From Synechococcus sp. CBW1002 (lineage in GTDB: Bacteria; Cyanobacteriota; Cyanobacteriia; PCC-6307; Cyanobiaceae): a stretch of 64,000 bases of DNA. Where the stretch lies: assembly GCF_015840915.1 (NCBI RefSeq), contig NZ_CP060398.1, positions 1,426,001 to 1,490,000 on the forward strand. Reading direction: 5' to 3'. Both the position numbers and the translations under genes were made by a program. Below the pieces are notes generated by a model. That model had not been told where the DNA came from. It saw nothing but the letters and a program-made list of their open reading frames with translations, and searched no databases. Positions within the stretch are counted from its first letter, which is position 1, and every line of letters starts with the position of its first letter. Below, piece after piece: positions 8,613 to 17,107 of this stretch.

Positions 8613-9779
8613 ATGGCATCAGCAACCCTGACACAGTCCGTTCATCAGCGGGCGCCTGATGTTGTGATCGGCGTCGACACCCACAAGGACATCCATGTGG
8701 CTGTGGCCCTGGCTCCCAACGGCGGCAGGCTCGGCGACTTCCGGATTCCCACAACCCGAAGGGGCTATGACGAGCTGATGACCTGGACTGAGCAATTCGG
8801 CTACACGCCGGTCTTTGCCGTCGAGGGCACCGGTTCTTTCGGAGCCGGGCTGTGCCGTGAGCTTGTCGATGCTGGCTACGAGGTCGTCGAGGTGAACCGC
8901 CCCGATCGCTCCACCAGGCGCCGCCTCGGCAAGAATGACGCCATCGATGCCGAGGCCGCTGCCCGAGCGTGGATCGCCGGCACGGCCACGGTGACACCCA
9001 AGGCAGGCGGCGAAAGGGTGGAAATGATCCGGATGCTCAAGTGCGCCAAGGATTCGGCCACCGGCAGCCGCACCCGGGCGATCAACCAGATCAAAGCGAT
9101 TCTGGTGACCGCTCCGGCGGCCCTGCGCGAGCGGCTGGAGCCTCTGCACCGCAGCGCCCTGATCCGGGCCTGCTCGGCCCTGAGGCCAGGCCCGCTGGAT
9201 GCTCCGCTGGCCGCCGCCAAACGGGCACTGCGAACCCTGGCTCGCCGGGTTCTGGCCCTGGAAGTGGAAATCGCAGGGTTGCGGGACGACCTTGATCAGC
9301 TCACCCAGGCTGTTTGTCCCGCTCTGCGCCAGACCTTTGGCGTGGGAGTCGACAACGCCGCCACTCTGCTCACCGCGACTGGGGATAACCCGGAGCGCCT
9401 GCGCAGCGACGCCAGTTTTGCAGCGCTCTGCGGCGTTAATCCCCTACCAGCAAGCTCTGGTAAGACCCACCGACATCGCCTGAATCGGGGCGGCAACCGT
9501 CAGGCCAATGCGGCACTGCACCGGATCGCGGTGGTGCGGCTGCGATGGGACGAGCAGACCCAGGCCTATGCCGAGCGTCGAACAGAGGAGGGGCTCTCGA
9601 AAGCGGAGATCCTCCGCTGCCTCAAGCGGTTCATTGCCCGCGAGGTGTTTCGAATCCTCATGGGTGGTCCAGCCGTGCGGTTGAAGAAGGCATGTGAGGT
9701 GGGTGCCTTTTATTGGACAGTTCCGGCCCCTGACATCGTTAACCCAGGACGGGTGGAACATGGTTCGGCCTCAGTGTAG
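8613..9779 (+). CDS. IS110-family transposase, IS110-2 (stop codon displaced by IS3-alpha)
   Basis: The DEDD domain shows GVDTHKDIHVAVALA, VEGTGSFGAGLCREL and KNDAIDAEAAARA. The C-terminal domain shows LCGVNPLPASSGKTHRHRL. The native protein is 360 residues ending VRLKKA. The original TGA was split by the IS3-alpha insertion (target duplication ATG at 9692-9694 and 10961-10963), so the frame now reads 28 extra residues into the IS3 end. All catalytic regions are upstream of the junction, so activity could be kept, but the hairpin and right end are now 1.27 kb further away. Confidence 0.88.
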   Translation: MASATLTQSVHQRAPDVVIGVDTHKDIHVAVALAPNGGRLGDFRIPTTRRGYDELMTWTEQFGYTPVFAVEGTGSFGAGLCRELVDAGYEVVEVNRPDRSTRRRLGKNDAIDAEAAARAWIAGTATVTPKAGGERVEMIRMLKCAKDSATGSRTRAINQIKAILVTAPAALRERLEPLHRSALIRACSALRPGPLDAPLAAAKRALRTLARRVLALEVEIAGLRDDLDQLTQAVCPALRQTFGVGVDNAATLLTATGDNPERLRSDASFAALCGVNPLPASSGKTHRHRLNRGGNRQANAALHRIAVVRLRWDEQTQAYAERRTEEGLSKAEILRCLKRFIAREVFRILMGGPAVRLKKACEVGAFYWTVPAPDIVNPGRVEHGSASV

Positions 9780-10618
9780 ACCGCGTGGGGAGTTTTGCCT
9801 CCAAGGGAACTGTGAGGTCTTGCATGGCAATACCGCCACAGGAAGCGGGCCAGGCTGATTTCAGCGTCCCAGCCATCGCTGTATGCCCGTAGGTAGACCT
9901 CCTCGTACTTGACAGTCCTCCACAGCCGTTCAACAAGGATGTTGTCGTAGCACCGCTTTCTGCCGGACCAGCTGATCTGGATCCGCTCCCCTTTGAGTCT
10001 GGCCACAAAGTCAGCGGACGTGAACTGACAGCCTTGATCGGAGTGGAAGATCTCTGGCCTACGGCCGCCTCCCAAGGCCATCTCCAGGGCCTCCAGACAG
10101 AACTTCGTGTCAAGGCTGTTGGAGAGCCTCCAGCTGAGCACATGCCTGGAATGGAGATCCATGATCGCCACCAGATAGAGGAACCCTTTCTGCAGAGGGA
10201 TGTAGGTGATGTCGGTCGCCCAGACCTGATCCACCGACGTGACCTGCGTGAGGTCCACCAGGCAGGGGAACCGCACGGACGGATCACCTGGAACCGTCGT
10301 CCGGGGCTTCTGGTAGATCGCCCGTAATCCCATGCGCCGCATGAGGTTTCGCACTCGATCTCGGCTGATCGGGATACCATCTTGGGCCAGATAGTCCACC
10401 ATCCGGCGGCTGCCGCTGCAGGGATCCTCCAGGTAGAGAGCATCGATCCTGGCCATGATCCGCAGCGTCGATACACGGACCGGTGTCGGCCGGTAGTACA
10501 GCGTGGATCGAGGCAGCCCCAGCAGCGCACACTGCCTGCTGATGCTGAGCTCGGGGTGGTCGTGATCGACCAGCTTGCGCAGTTCACGGGCATCAGAGCA
10601 GTTGAGACTTTTTTTTGA
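9710..10618 (-). CDS. IS3-alpha OrfB (rve integrase-type transposase)
   Basis: The part downstream of the slippery A8 run encodes about 302 residues. It has an HTH_21-type region (CALLGLPRSTLYYRP) and an rve DDE core: VWATDITYIPLQKG, IFHSDQGCQFTSADF and NILVERLWRTVKYEEVYL. It has no good start codon of its own. It lies in the +1 frame relative to OrfA and is probably made as an OrfAB fusion by frameshifting or transcript slippage on the A-run. Confidence 0.9.
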   Translation of the reverse strand, partial: SKKSLNCSDARELRKLVDHDHPELSISRQCALLGLPRSTLYYRPTPVRVSTLRIMARIDALYLEDPCSGSRRMVDYLAQDGIPISRDRVRNLMRRMGLRAIYQKPRTTVPGDPSVRFPCLVDLTQVTSVDQVWATDITYIPLQKGFLYLVAIMDLHSRHVLSWRLSNSLDTKFCLEALEMALGGGRRPEIFHSDQGCQFTSADFVARLKGERIQISWSGRKRCYDNILVERLWRTVKYEEVYLRAYSDGWDAEISLARFLWRYCHARPHSSLGGKTPHAVYTEAEPCSTRPGLTMSGAGTVQ

Positions 10619-10880
10619 GCCACTCCAGCTCCATCTGCAGCCGTCCGATCTGCTGGAACAGCTCCGCCTCCTTGGCCTGCCCCTCCTCCTTGTCCTTGGT
10701 CTTCTTGCCTCGGGTGAAGAGCTCGCTGGCACCGTCCAGGAGCTGCCGCTTCCACTGGCTCACCTGGATCGGGTGGATGGCGTGGTCGGCGGCGATCTCC
10801 TGGATCGTCTTGCGGCCACTGATCGCCTCCATGGCGACCCTGGCCTTGAACTCGGGGCTGTGGGCGCGGCGCTTGCTCAT
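10593..10880 (-). CDS. IS3-alpha OrfA (HTH protein)
   Basis: 95 residues, MSKRRAHSPEFKARVAMEAI, with a helix-turn-helix (TIQEIAADHAIHPIQVSQWK) and a C-terminal leucine-zipper-like coiled coil (AELFQQIGRLQMELEWLKKK). It should bind the element ends and, fused to OrfB, form the transposase. It ends just after the A8 slippery run. A GGGGCTCCC-type ribosome site lies just before ATG. Confidence 0.92.
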   Translation of the reverse strand: MSKRRAHSPEFKARVAMEAISGRKTIQEIAADHAIHPIQVSQWKRQLLDGASELFTRGKKTKDKEEGQAKEAELFQQIGRLQMELEWLKKKSQLL

Positions 10881-10991
10881 CGGTGGGAGCCCCTTTCAGG
10901 GGCGGTACCCCGCCTCAGAGGTTAACGATGGGGCCTGTCCAGAAAAGCCAGACCACCTCAATGAGCCCCCAGGGGGCAACAGCCCAGGCTC

Positions 10992-11040
10992 CCGCCAACC
11001 AGCCCGCCCGCTCCTCCATTGCGGGCGGGCTGGTTGGCGG
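10992..11040. repeat. perfect 20-bp hairpin in the 3' region of IS110-2
   Basis: 10992-11011 pairs perfectly with 11021-11040, with a 9-base loop. It is preceded by AGCCCAGGCTCC and followed by GAGCCGGCCG, as in IS110-1, but the stem sequence is unrelated (Pro/Ala-codon-like GC repeats instead of a mixed stem). Structure is kept while sequence changes. Confidence 0.75.
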
Positions 11041-11118
11041 ATGAAGAGCCGGCCGCCTCTCCGTCACGGCATTGGCGAAAAGCTGCGCCAGGGGGGTTGA
11101 CGATCTATACGAGCATCA

Positions 11119-11602
11119 CCCGGGGCTTTGTCGCCCAGATGCGGCGGCGTGGCGTGACACCGCACGTGGCGCAGAACACAGCTCGGCCTGGTGGTTCTGC
11201 GATCGATGTCCGCACCACTCGCCACAAGGGCTACGCCAAGTCGATCAACGCCCGCCGCGGCATCGAGAAGGTGTTTGGTTGGATCAAGCAGTGGGGCGGG
11301 CTGCGCCAATTCAAAGTGCGCGGCACTGAGAACGTCAATGCGGTGTTTGGCCTGCATGTGATCGCCTACAACCTGATCCGGCTGGGCAACCTGCTCAAGC
11401 CAGCGATGGCAGCGGCATGACCATGAAAAGGTCGTTGCCCCGAAGTGTGACCAGGCGGCAGGGATCAGACAGACCCAACAGAGCAAAACGCAAAACATCG
11501 TGCGTTCTGATCCGCTGATTTGCTGAACCCGGGCCCTTCCGGCGTGTGATCAGTTCTCCGGAAGGAAAAACGCGCCTCGTCAGACGGTTTTTCTGCAAAC
11601 TC
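11119..11602 (+). pseudogene. IS5-delta transposase, C-terminal piece and right end
   Basis: The frame resumes as RGFVAQMRRRGVTPHVAQ and continues through RRGIEKVFGWIKQWGGLRQF (the catalytic Glu region) to LLKPAMAAA (stop at 11420). The element's right inverted repeat GGTTTTTCTGCAAACTC ends at 11602 and is followed by CTAA, a YTAR target as used by IS5-type elements. Confidence 0.85.
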
Positions 11603-11692
11603 CTAAGAGATCAAAACGGCCCACACCTGGAACGTTCGGCCCCAGGCGCCAACGCCAGCAGCTTCGACCATCTACAGCCATTGGAATGTTGA
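11603..11692 (+). pseudogene. 3' end of an unidentified chromosomal gene
   Basis: Directly after the IS5-delta right end an open frame reads LRDQNGPHLERSAPGANASS and ends LQPLEC-stop at 11692, a dozen bases before a good terminator. This suits the last 29 codons of a gene cut by IS5-delta. There is too little sequence to say which gene. Confidence 0.4.
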
Positions 11693-11703
11693 TTGGTTCA
11701 GGA

Positions 11704-11729
11704 CCCTCGGGCACTGCTCGGGGGTTTTT
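11704..11729 (+). terminator. intrinsic terminator
   Basis: A short GC stem, CCC-CG-GC with loop ACT and two G-U pairs, runs from 11704 to 11724 and is followed by five T. It lies right after the stop codon at 11690-11692 and ends that plus-strand gene. On the minus strand there is no T-tail. Confidence 0.6.
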
Positions 11730-11738
11730 GATTTCTCC

Positions 11739-11990
11739 CTATTGGCCATCCCCGCACCCCCGCTGCAGCACTTCCCGTCGCAGAGCATCAAGGTCGTTGG
11801 AGCGCGGATCCTGTGGAGCAAAGAGCAGCGCCCAGGCCAGAGGCACTTGCTGGCGATCAAGAGCCGAATCCACGGCACTCAACCAAGCCTTGGCATCACC
11901 ACCGAGCCGAGTCACCAAGGACTGGTTGGCCTCCATCTCGCTGGCGCTGGCACCGGTGAGCTCGATCCGCGCAAAGTCACCGCCTGAGGC
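11739..11990 (-). pseudogene. C-terminal part of an unidentified protein
   Basis: Minus-strand frame reads GGDFARIELTGASASEMEAN, then LAWALLFAPQDPRSNDLDAL, and stops at 11739. It looks like genuine coding sequence: balanced composition, helical, no stops. It is cut on its 5' side close to the IS3-beta end at 12001. I do not recognise the family. It does not continue the fucosyltransferase-like fragment on the other side of IS3-beta, so DNA was probably lost or rearranged at this insertion. Confidence 0.45.
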
Positions 11991-12221
11991 GCCGCGGGGC
12001 GGCGCCTATCAGCAAAGATGTCCGCTCAGGGTACTGATCTGAGTACCTCAGAAAGCCTACTCCGGATGGAGGATCATGGGCTTCGAGATCGGATGTTGAT
12101 CGTCATCGCGCGTTGATCAGGAGCGCAGGCTTGAGCGGCCGGCCCCCGGTCGGAGGCTGAGGCCGGCCCGCCTCTTGCGGGCGGTCCAACCACAACCCCC
12201 TGGGGCCTGGGTTTCTGATCT

Positions 12222-13280
12222 TCAAGCAGCGACAGTGTCCTGCGGTCTGGGATGGTTGACCCGCACGACTGTTGGCTGAGCCCAATCGCGAGGTGGCCTG
12301 GCCCAGCGGCGTGGATGTTGCGCACGCGCCTGCTCATAGGTCTGCTGACGGACTCTGCAGATCGCGTCAGCTTCTCCGTAGTGACGTTGATTGGGCGTCA
12401 CATACTTGATGCCGCTGTGACGATGCTCAGCGTTGTACCAGTCAACAAAACCATCGACCCAGGCACGCACTGAGAGAAGATCCCGGAAACGACGCACTGG
12501 ATAGCTCTGGTGATATTTCATGGTTCGGAACCATGACTCAACGTAGGCGTTGTCATTGCTCACCCGCGGCCGCGAGAATGACAGGGAGATGCCGAGCTCG
12601 GCCAGCTTGGCGGCCAAGGTGTAGGAGCGCATGGGTGCTCCGTTATCGGCGTGCAGGATCGTGGTCGACCCCGAGCTGATCCCTTCATCACGGCAGACAC
12701 GATCAAAGAAGTGCTTGGCCAGTTCGCCGCATTCACGATCGTGCACCTCAACGCCAAGGATGCGCCGGCTCCACACATCCATCACCATATAAAGGTAGTA
12801 GAATTGACCCTTCACAGGCCCCGGCAACAGGGTGATATCCCAGGCCAGCACTTGATGGATGCCCGTTGCCTCCAGCACGGGTGGCTCTCTTGGCTCCCGC
12901 GGTGGGCGGCTCCTGCCGCGATGATTTAACAGGCCTTCCTGGCGCATGATGCGGTAAATCGTTGACTCCGATCCCACGTAGACTCCCTCCTCGGCAAGGA
13001 TCGCCACGATCTGACCAGGCGTGAGATCGGCAAAGCGTGGATCGTTGACAGTGGACAACACCTGTTGGCGCTCCTCCTCGCTGAAACGATGCATGACATG
13101 CCTGGACGCTCCCTTGCGTTGATCGCAGCTGAATCCCTGGGTCCGAATCATCAAGCCCCATCGCCTCAGCGTGCGTGTCGCCAGGCCGAAAAGATCAGCA
13201 ATGGCCTTGGCCGAAAGGCCACGACTGATGCCTTCCTGTAGAAGCGCGACGATCGCACCGCGATCGCCAGACGGAATCAA
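12222..13280 (-). CDS. IS3-beta OrfB transposase (DDE)
   Basis: 352 residues. An N-terminal HTH (LSAKAIADLFGLATRTLRRW) precedes an HTH_21-like region (ILAEEGVYVGSESTIYRIM) and the rve core with VLAWDITLLPGPVKGQ, ILHADNGAPMRSYTL and NAYVESWFRTMKYHQSYP. It starts at TTG 13280, whose bases overlap the OrfA stop (TTGA), a layout that suits translational coupling rather than frameshifting. Intact. Confidence 0.92.
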   Translation of the reverse strand: MIPSGDRGAIVALLQEGISRGLSAKAIADLFGLATRTLRRWGLMIRTQGFSCDQRKGASRHVMHRFSEEERQQVLSTVNDPRFADLTPGQIVAILAEEGVYVGSESTIYRIMRQEGLLNHRGRSRPPREPREPPVLEATGIHQVLAWDITLLPGPVKGQFYYLYMVMDVWSRRILGVEVHDRECGELAKHFFDRVCRDEGISSGSTTILHADNGAPMRSYTLAAKLAELGISLSFSRPRVSNDNAYVESWFRTMKYHQSYPVRRFRDLLSVRAWVDGFVDWYNAEHRHSGIKYVTPNQRHYGEADAICRVRQQTYEQARAQHPRRWARPPRDWAQPTVVRVNHPRPQDTVAA

Positions 13281-13786
13281 GGATCCTCGTCCGGTTGAAA
13301 GATCTGGTTGAACTTTTTTGAGAGCATCAACAACGTCGCCGCTTCTGTCAGTGCTTTTTCTTTCTTCTGCAATTCACGCTCCAGCTGGCGATTCCGCCGG
13401 ACCAGTTCCTGATTCTTGCGTTGCAGTTCCCGCTGATCAGCCATGCTCGGCGCGCTGGGGCCATTGGCATCCTCGGCGGCCTGGCGCCAACGGGCAACCT
13501 GCTTGGGGTACAGCCCCCGCTCCCTGCAGAACGACCCGAGCTCGCTTCCGTTCAGTCCTGCGGCCTGGATCACGGCTGCCAGCTTGTCGGCAGCGCTCCA
13601 CTGCTCCGGCGGCCGGTTCGTGGCAGGCACCAGCTGGCCCTGCTTCTGCCACTGGCTCCGCCAGTTGTAGATGGTCTGCGCCGTGATCCCGGTGTCGCGG
13701 GCGATCTCAGCCACGCTCTCAAGGTTCGGAGGGCTCATCCGCAGGCGGACGGCTTCCCGCAGAGCGGCGTCATAGGGCGGTTGCAT
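13277..13786 (-). CDS. IS3-beta OrfA (HTH and coiled coil)
   Basis: 169 residues. The HTH region is SVAEIARDTGITAQTIYNW, followed by a second one (LNGSELGSFCRERGLYPKQV) and a C-terminal coiled coil (NQELVRRNRQLERELQKKEK). It pairs with OrfB to move the element. The ATG lies 66 bp inside the end. Confidence 0.92.
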   Translation of the reverse strand: MQPPYDAALREAVRLRMSPPNLESVAEIARDTGITAQTIYNWRSQWQKQGQLVPATNRPPEQWSAADKLAAVIQAAGLNGSELGSFCRERGLYPKQVARWRQAAEDANGPSAPSMADQRELQRKNQELVRRNRQLERELQKKEKALTEAATLLMLSKKFNQIFQPDEDP

Positions 13787-14190
13787 AGTCGTCGGTTGGG
13801 CCCCCAGGTGGACGGGTCAAACCGAGCGGACTTCTTTGCTGACACTGGGGGATGCACACCAATCACATTGTGACCAGCATGACGGGAAGCCCATGCCCGA
13901 AAGGACGCCAACGCAGCAGAAAGCGGGGCGGGCAATTCAGATGGCTCACGGAAGCAAAATAAATTTCCAAATGTTGTGCCAGTCAGATTTGAACGCCTGA
14001 ACGGTCGCCTCCCTGGCGAGTTAAACAGATTGAGGCAGGCATCGGCGGGCCAAGGAGCAATGATCCGATTGGCCAACAGCAACTGATCCCGAACAAGTCG
14101 ATGAACCAGCGGATGATTGAAGAGCAAATCAAAACCCATATTGGTCGCAAGAGATTGGCAGCTAAATGTCTGGCGCAAGATTCGCAGCAC

Positions 14191-15904
14191 GTACCCGTTC
14201 AGGAGTCGGGACAGCTCGCAACGAACATCGGGCTTGCTGAACCCTTGACGGTGGCTTGATTCCTGGTTGCATCTCAGTAAGAGACTCCTTGCGATGACCA
14301 CCCCACCGGCCGGGATTTCAGAAGCCGATTGGGCCGCCACCCCGGTGGGAGTGAAGGCTGGATTTCTTGAGCTGGTCAGTCAGTGCCAGAGGCAGCAACA
14401 GGAGATCGAGCAGCTCCGCATCCAGCTCACCGCCCTGGCGACCGAACTGGCCCATCTGCGCGAGCGGATCGGCCGCAGCTCCCGAAATTCTTCCAAGCCT
14501 CCCTCCAGTGATGGCCAGGGGTTTAAGCCGCCCGAACGACGCAAGGGCAGTGGCCGCAAGCGCGGCGGCCAGCCGGGCCATCCCGGATCTGGGCCGGAGC
14601 TGCTGCCGATCGAGCGGGTGGATGAGGTGGTCGAGCACCACCCCCAGGCCTGCCGCCGCTGCGGCACGTTGCTACAGGGTCAGGATCCCGAGCCCTTGAG
14701 GCACCAGGTGATCGAGATTCCACCGATCACGCCTCTGGTGATCGAGCACCGGCTGCACCGCCTGGTCTGCCCCTGCTGTACCACCAGCACCTGTGCCTCG
14801 TTACCGGCGGAGGTGGAAGTAAGCCATTACGGTCCCCGGCTCAGTGCTCTGGTGGGTCTGCTGGGTAGTGCCTTCCCGTTGAGTTTCAGCAAGACCCAGG
14901 CGCTGCTGGATCAGCTGCTGGGGGTACAGATCAGCCGGGGAGCGATGGCCACTATCCGCCAGCGCTTGAGTGCAGCACTGGAGCAGCCCATGCAGGAGGC
15001 CCTTGCGTTTGCCCGTCAGCAGTCGGTGGTCTATGTCGATGAAACCGGTGCCCCCACCGGTAATGCCGATGGGGGCAACCCCGATGGCCGGCGCGGCTGG
15101 GAGTGGGTCATGGTGACCGCCATGGGGGTGACAGTGTTCTTGCAGAGCCTGAGCCGCTCGGCTGCCGCCGCGATCGACCTGCTCGGGAATGCCTTTGGCG
15201 GAATTGTGGTGAGCGATCGCTTCTCCGCCTACAACCATCTCCCGCTGGAGCAGCGCCAGCTGTGCTGGGCGCACGTGATCCGCGATCTCACTGCCATCGC
15301 TGACCGTCAGGGCGCCAGCGGTGAGATTGGAGCGGAGCTGCTGGGCCTGCAGCAGCAGCTGTTTGCCCAGTGGCACCGCTACAAAGACGGAACGATCGAC
15401 TGGTCCACGTTGCAGCAGGGCTGTCGGCCGATCCGCCAGGCGTTTGTGGGCACGCTGCAGCGGGTTGTGGAGCTGGGCTGCCAGCGCGGCGAGCGAACGC
15501 CGTGGGCCAAGACGGTGCGTACCTGCCATCAGTTGCTGCAAGTGAGCGATGGCCTCTGGACCTTCCTGGAGATTGAAGGGATCGAGCCCACCAACAACGC
15601 AGCCGAGCGTGCCCTGCGCCATTCGGTGATTCAGCGCAAGATCAGCCATGGCGTCCAATCCCGCCAGGGTGCAATCTGCCGCAGCAGGTTGCTCACGGTC
15701 ACCACCAGCCTGCGGCAACAGGGCCGTGATATCTGGCAGTTCCTGGAGCAGGCCTTGATCGCCCATCATCGCGGCGGTGAGATGCCATCGCTGTTGCCGA
15801 ATCCCTGAGCCGGCCGTCATCGATCGTGGTGTCTGTGGTTGCTCGTTGATCAACGATCAGGGGTGGAATGCTGCGCTGCTGCGTCACGGCCCCTGAACGG
15901 ATAC
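14191..15904 (+). mobile_element. IS66-family element, copy 1, complete (1714 bp)
   Basis: Ends GTACCCGTTCAGG and CCTGAACGGATAC are inverted repeats. The 8-bp duplication CGCAGCAC lies at 14183-14190 and 15905-15912, the IS66 norm. It carries only the large transposase gene, without the small tnpA and tnpB genes of classical IS66. Confidence 0.95.
14294..15808 (+). CDS. tnpC: IS66-family transposase (TnpC)
   Basis: About 504 residues. There is an N-terminal coiled coil (QCQRQQQEIEQLRIQLTAL), a linker ending KRGGQPGHPGSGPELLP, a zinc-binding region with CRRCGTLL and CPCC, and the DDE domain: VVYVDETGAPTGNADG, GIVVSDRFSAYNHLPL and EPTNNAAERALRHSVIQRK. ATG 14294 is preferred over an upstream TTG (14267). 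No frameshift. Confidence 0.95.
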   Translation: MTTPPAGISEADWAATPVGVKAGFLELVSQCQRQQQEIEQLRIQLTALATELAHLRERIGRSSRNSSKPPSSDGQGFKPPERRKGSGRKRGGQPGHPGSGPELLPIERVDEVVEHHPQACRRCGTLLQGQDPEPLRHQVIEIPPITPLVIEHRLHRLVCPCCTTSTCASLPAEVEVSHYGPRLSALVGLLGSAFPLSFSKTQALLDQLLGVQISRGAMATIRQRLSAALEQPMQEALAFARQQSVVYVDETGAPTGNADGGNPDGRRGWEWVMVTAMGVTVFLQSLSRSAAAAIDLLGNAFGGIVVSDRFSAYNHLPLEQRQLCWAHVIRDLTAIADRQGASGEIGAELLGLQQQLFAQWHRYKDGTIDWSTLQQGCRPIRQAFVGTLQRVVELGCQRGERTPWAKTVRTCHQLLQVSDGLWTFLEIEGIEPTNNAAERALRHSVIQRKISHGVQSRQGAICRSRLLTVTTSLRQQGRDIWQFLEQALIAHHRGGEMPSLLPNP

Positions 15905-16077
15905 CGCAGCACATCATCCGAGTCAGTCTCAAGGGGAATCTGAGACACCAGCTGCCCGAGAAACTGATCACACTTGCCATCAACCAAATCAATTGACTGG
16001 CAAAAAGGATACAATGATTCCGAAGTAATGGCCCCACTCAAATGCAGGCCCAGCCCATGCCTAGCAGCATAATAAGT

Positions 16078-17107
16078 CTTGATTACCCAGCTCGCTCCGT
16101 GCAGGCCATTTGTCCCGACTAGAGTGGTACGCAGATACTGTTCTGGCCATGGCGCGCAACGGCATCCAGTTCCAGAAGGGCCTGTCTCTGCCTGAGTTCC
16201 AGCGGCTCTACGGCACAGAGGAGCAATGTGAGGCTGCTCTGGAGAAGGCTCGCTGGCCGGATGGGTTCCGGTGCCCTCGCTGCAATAGGCATGAGCATGG
16301 CCTGGTTTACGGCCGACGACTCAAGCGCTACCAATGCCGCAACTGCGGCCATCAGACAACACTCACGGCCGGCACGATCCTGCAGGCCACCAAGCTCCCT
16401 CTGACAAACTGGTTCCTGGCCTTTTATCTGATCGGCCAGGCCAAGAACGGGATCTCCTCGCTGGAATTGAGTCGTCACCTGGGCGTCAACTACGACACCG
16501 CCTGGCTGCTTCACAACAAGATCCTGCGGGCGATGAGCGAACGGGAGGAGGAGTATCTGCTGCGGGGAAAGATTCAGATAGATGATGCCTACCTCGGCGG
16601 AGAACGCACTGGCGGCAAGGTGGGTCGCGGATCAGAAAACAAGATTCCGATCGTGGCAGCCGTCTCGTTGAACGAGTCCGGCCATCCGATCCACGCAAAG
16701 ATCGCGCCGGTGAATAGCTTCAGTTCAGAGGCGATCGCTAACTGGTCCTTGAATAATCTGACTCCCGGTAGCGATGTACTCTCCGATGGCCTGGCCTGCT
16801 TCCGCGCCGTGACCACGGCCAACTGCCACCACAAGGCGAATGTCACCACCGGCCAGCACCCCAACGACCTGCCGCAGTTCCGCTGGATCAACACCCTGCT
16901 GGGCAACCTAAAGACCAGCTTCAACGGCACCTTCCATGCCTTCAACTTTGACAAGTACGCCAAGCGCTACCTGGGCGGCTTCTGCTTCCGCTTCAATCGG
17001 CGCTTTGCCATGGCTGAGATGACCGAGCGCATCGCCAATGCAGTCTGCTGCTGCATGCCTTGCACGGAGCGGGATCTCAGGCTTGCGGAGGCTTATGGGT
17101 AATCAAG
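16078..17107 (+). mobile_element. IS1595-family element, complete
   Basis: Inverted ends CTTGATTACCC and GGGTAATCAAG are flanked by the 8-bp duplication TAATAAGT (16070-16077 and 17108-17115). Inserted in the fucosyltransferase-like gene. Confidence 0.93.
16149..17102 (+). CDS. IS1595-family transposase (ISXO2-like)
   Basis: About 317 residues. The N-terminal zinc ribbon has paired cysteines (CPRCNRH and CRNCGHQTT). The ISXO2-like DDE/N domain has IQIDDAYLGGERTGGK, GSDVLSDGLACFRAV and the region WINTLLGNLKTSFNGTFHAF. ATG 16149 (MARNGIQFQKGLSLPEF) fits family starts; a TTG at 16110 would add 13 residues. Intact. Confidence 0.93.
   Translation: MARNGIQFQKGLSLPEFQRLYGTEEQCEAALEKARWPDGFRCPRCNRHEHGLVYGRRLKRYQCRNCGHQTTLTAGTILQATKLPLTNWFLAFYLIGQAKNGISSLELSRHLGVNYDTAWLLHNKILRAMSEREEEYLLRGKIQIDDAYLGGERTGGKVGRGSENKIPIVAAVSLNESGHPIHAKIAPVNSFSSEAIANWSLNNLTPGSDVLSDGLACFRAVTTANCHHKANVTTGQHPNDLPQFRWINTLLGNLKTSFNGTFHAFNFDKYAKRYLGGFCFRFNRRFAMAEMTERIANAVCCCMPCTERDLRLAEAYG

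Larger units (their letters stand above)
9695..10960 (-). mobile_element. IS3-alpha copy 1, complete (1266 bp)
   Basis: Imperfect inverted ends: TGAGGTGGGTGCC at the orfB end and TGAGGTGGTCTGG at the orfA end. The 3-bp duplication ATG lies on both sides. It contains orfA and orfB in the IS3 arrangement. This copy has Ala at residue 6 of OrfA (SKRRAHS) and one OrfB change (CHARPH instead of CHVRPH) compared with most other copies. Confidence 0.95.
8396..11118 (+). mobile_element. IS110-2, interrupted by IS3-alpha
   Basis: It is inserted in IS5-delta at codon Asp of GADKNYD. Joining 8395 to 11119 restores the reading frame GADKNYDTRGFVAQ of the host transposase. Left and right ends match IS110-1. 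Without the nested IS3-alpha copy it is about 1.45 kb and has no passenger gene. Order: leader RNA, transposase, (IS3-alpha), hairpin, right end. Confidence 0.85.
12001..13851 (-). mobile_element. IS3-beta copy 1
   Basis: Ends are GGCGCCTATCAGCAAAGATG (from 12001) and CTTTGCTGACACTGGGGG (to 13851). The inner part, AGCAAAGA-GTCCGCTC, forms the inverted repeat. The flanks (GGGG on the left, ATGC on the right) do not match, unlike the composite element at 34722-47863, which points to a deletion or recombination at this copy. Confidence 0.85.

Noticed and set aside
14267-14293. Upstream TTG as start of the IS66 transposase
   Set aside because: ATG 14294 is in frame and gives a normal TnpC N-terminus; the TTG extension adds nothing conserved.
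14801-15853. 350-codon minus-strand frame opposite the IS66 transposase
   Set aside because: Exact antisense of a well-supported transposase with codon bias typical of shadows (Leu/Gln/His-rich); it has no start signal of its own.
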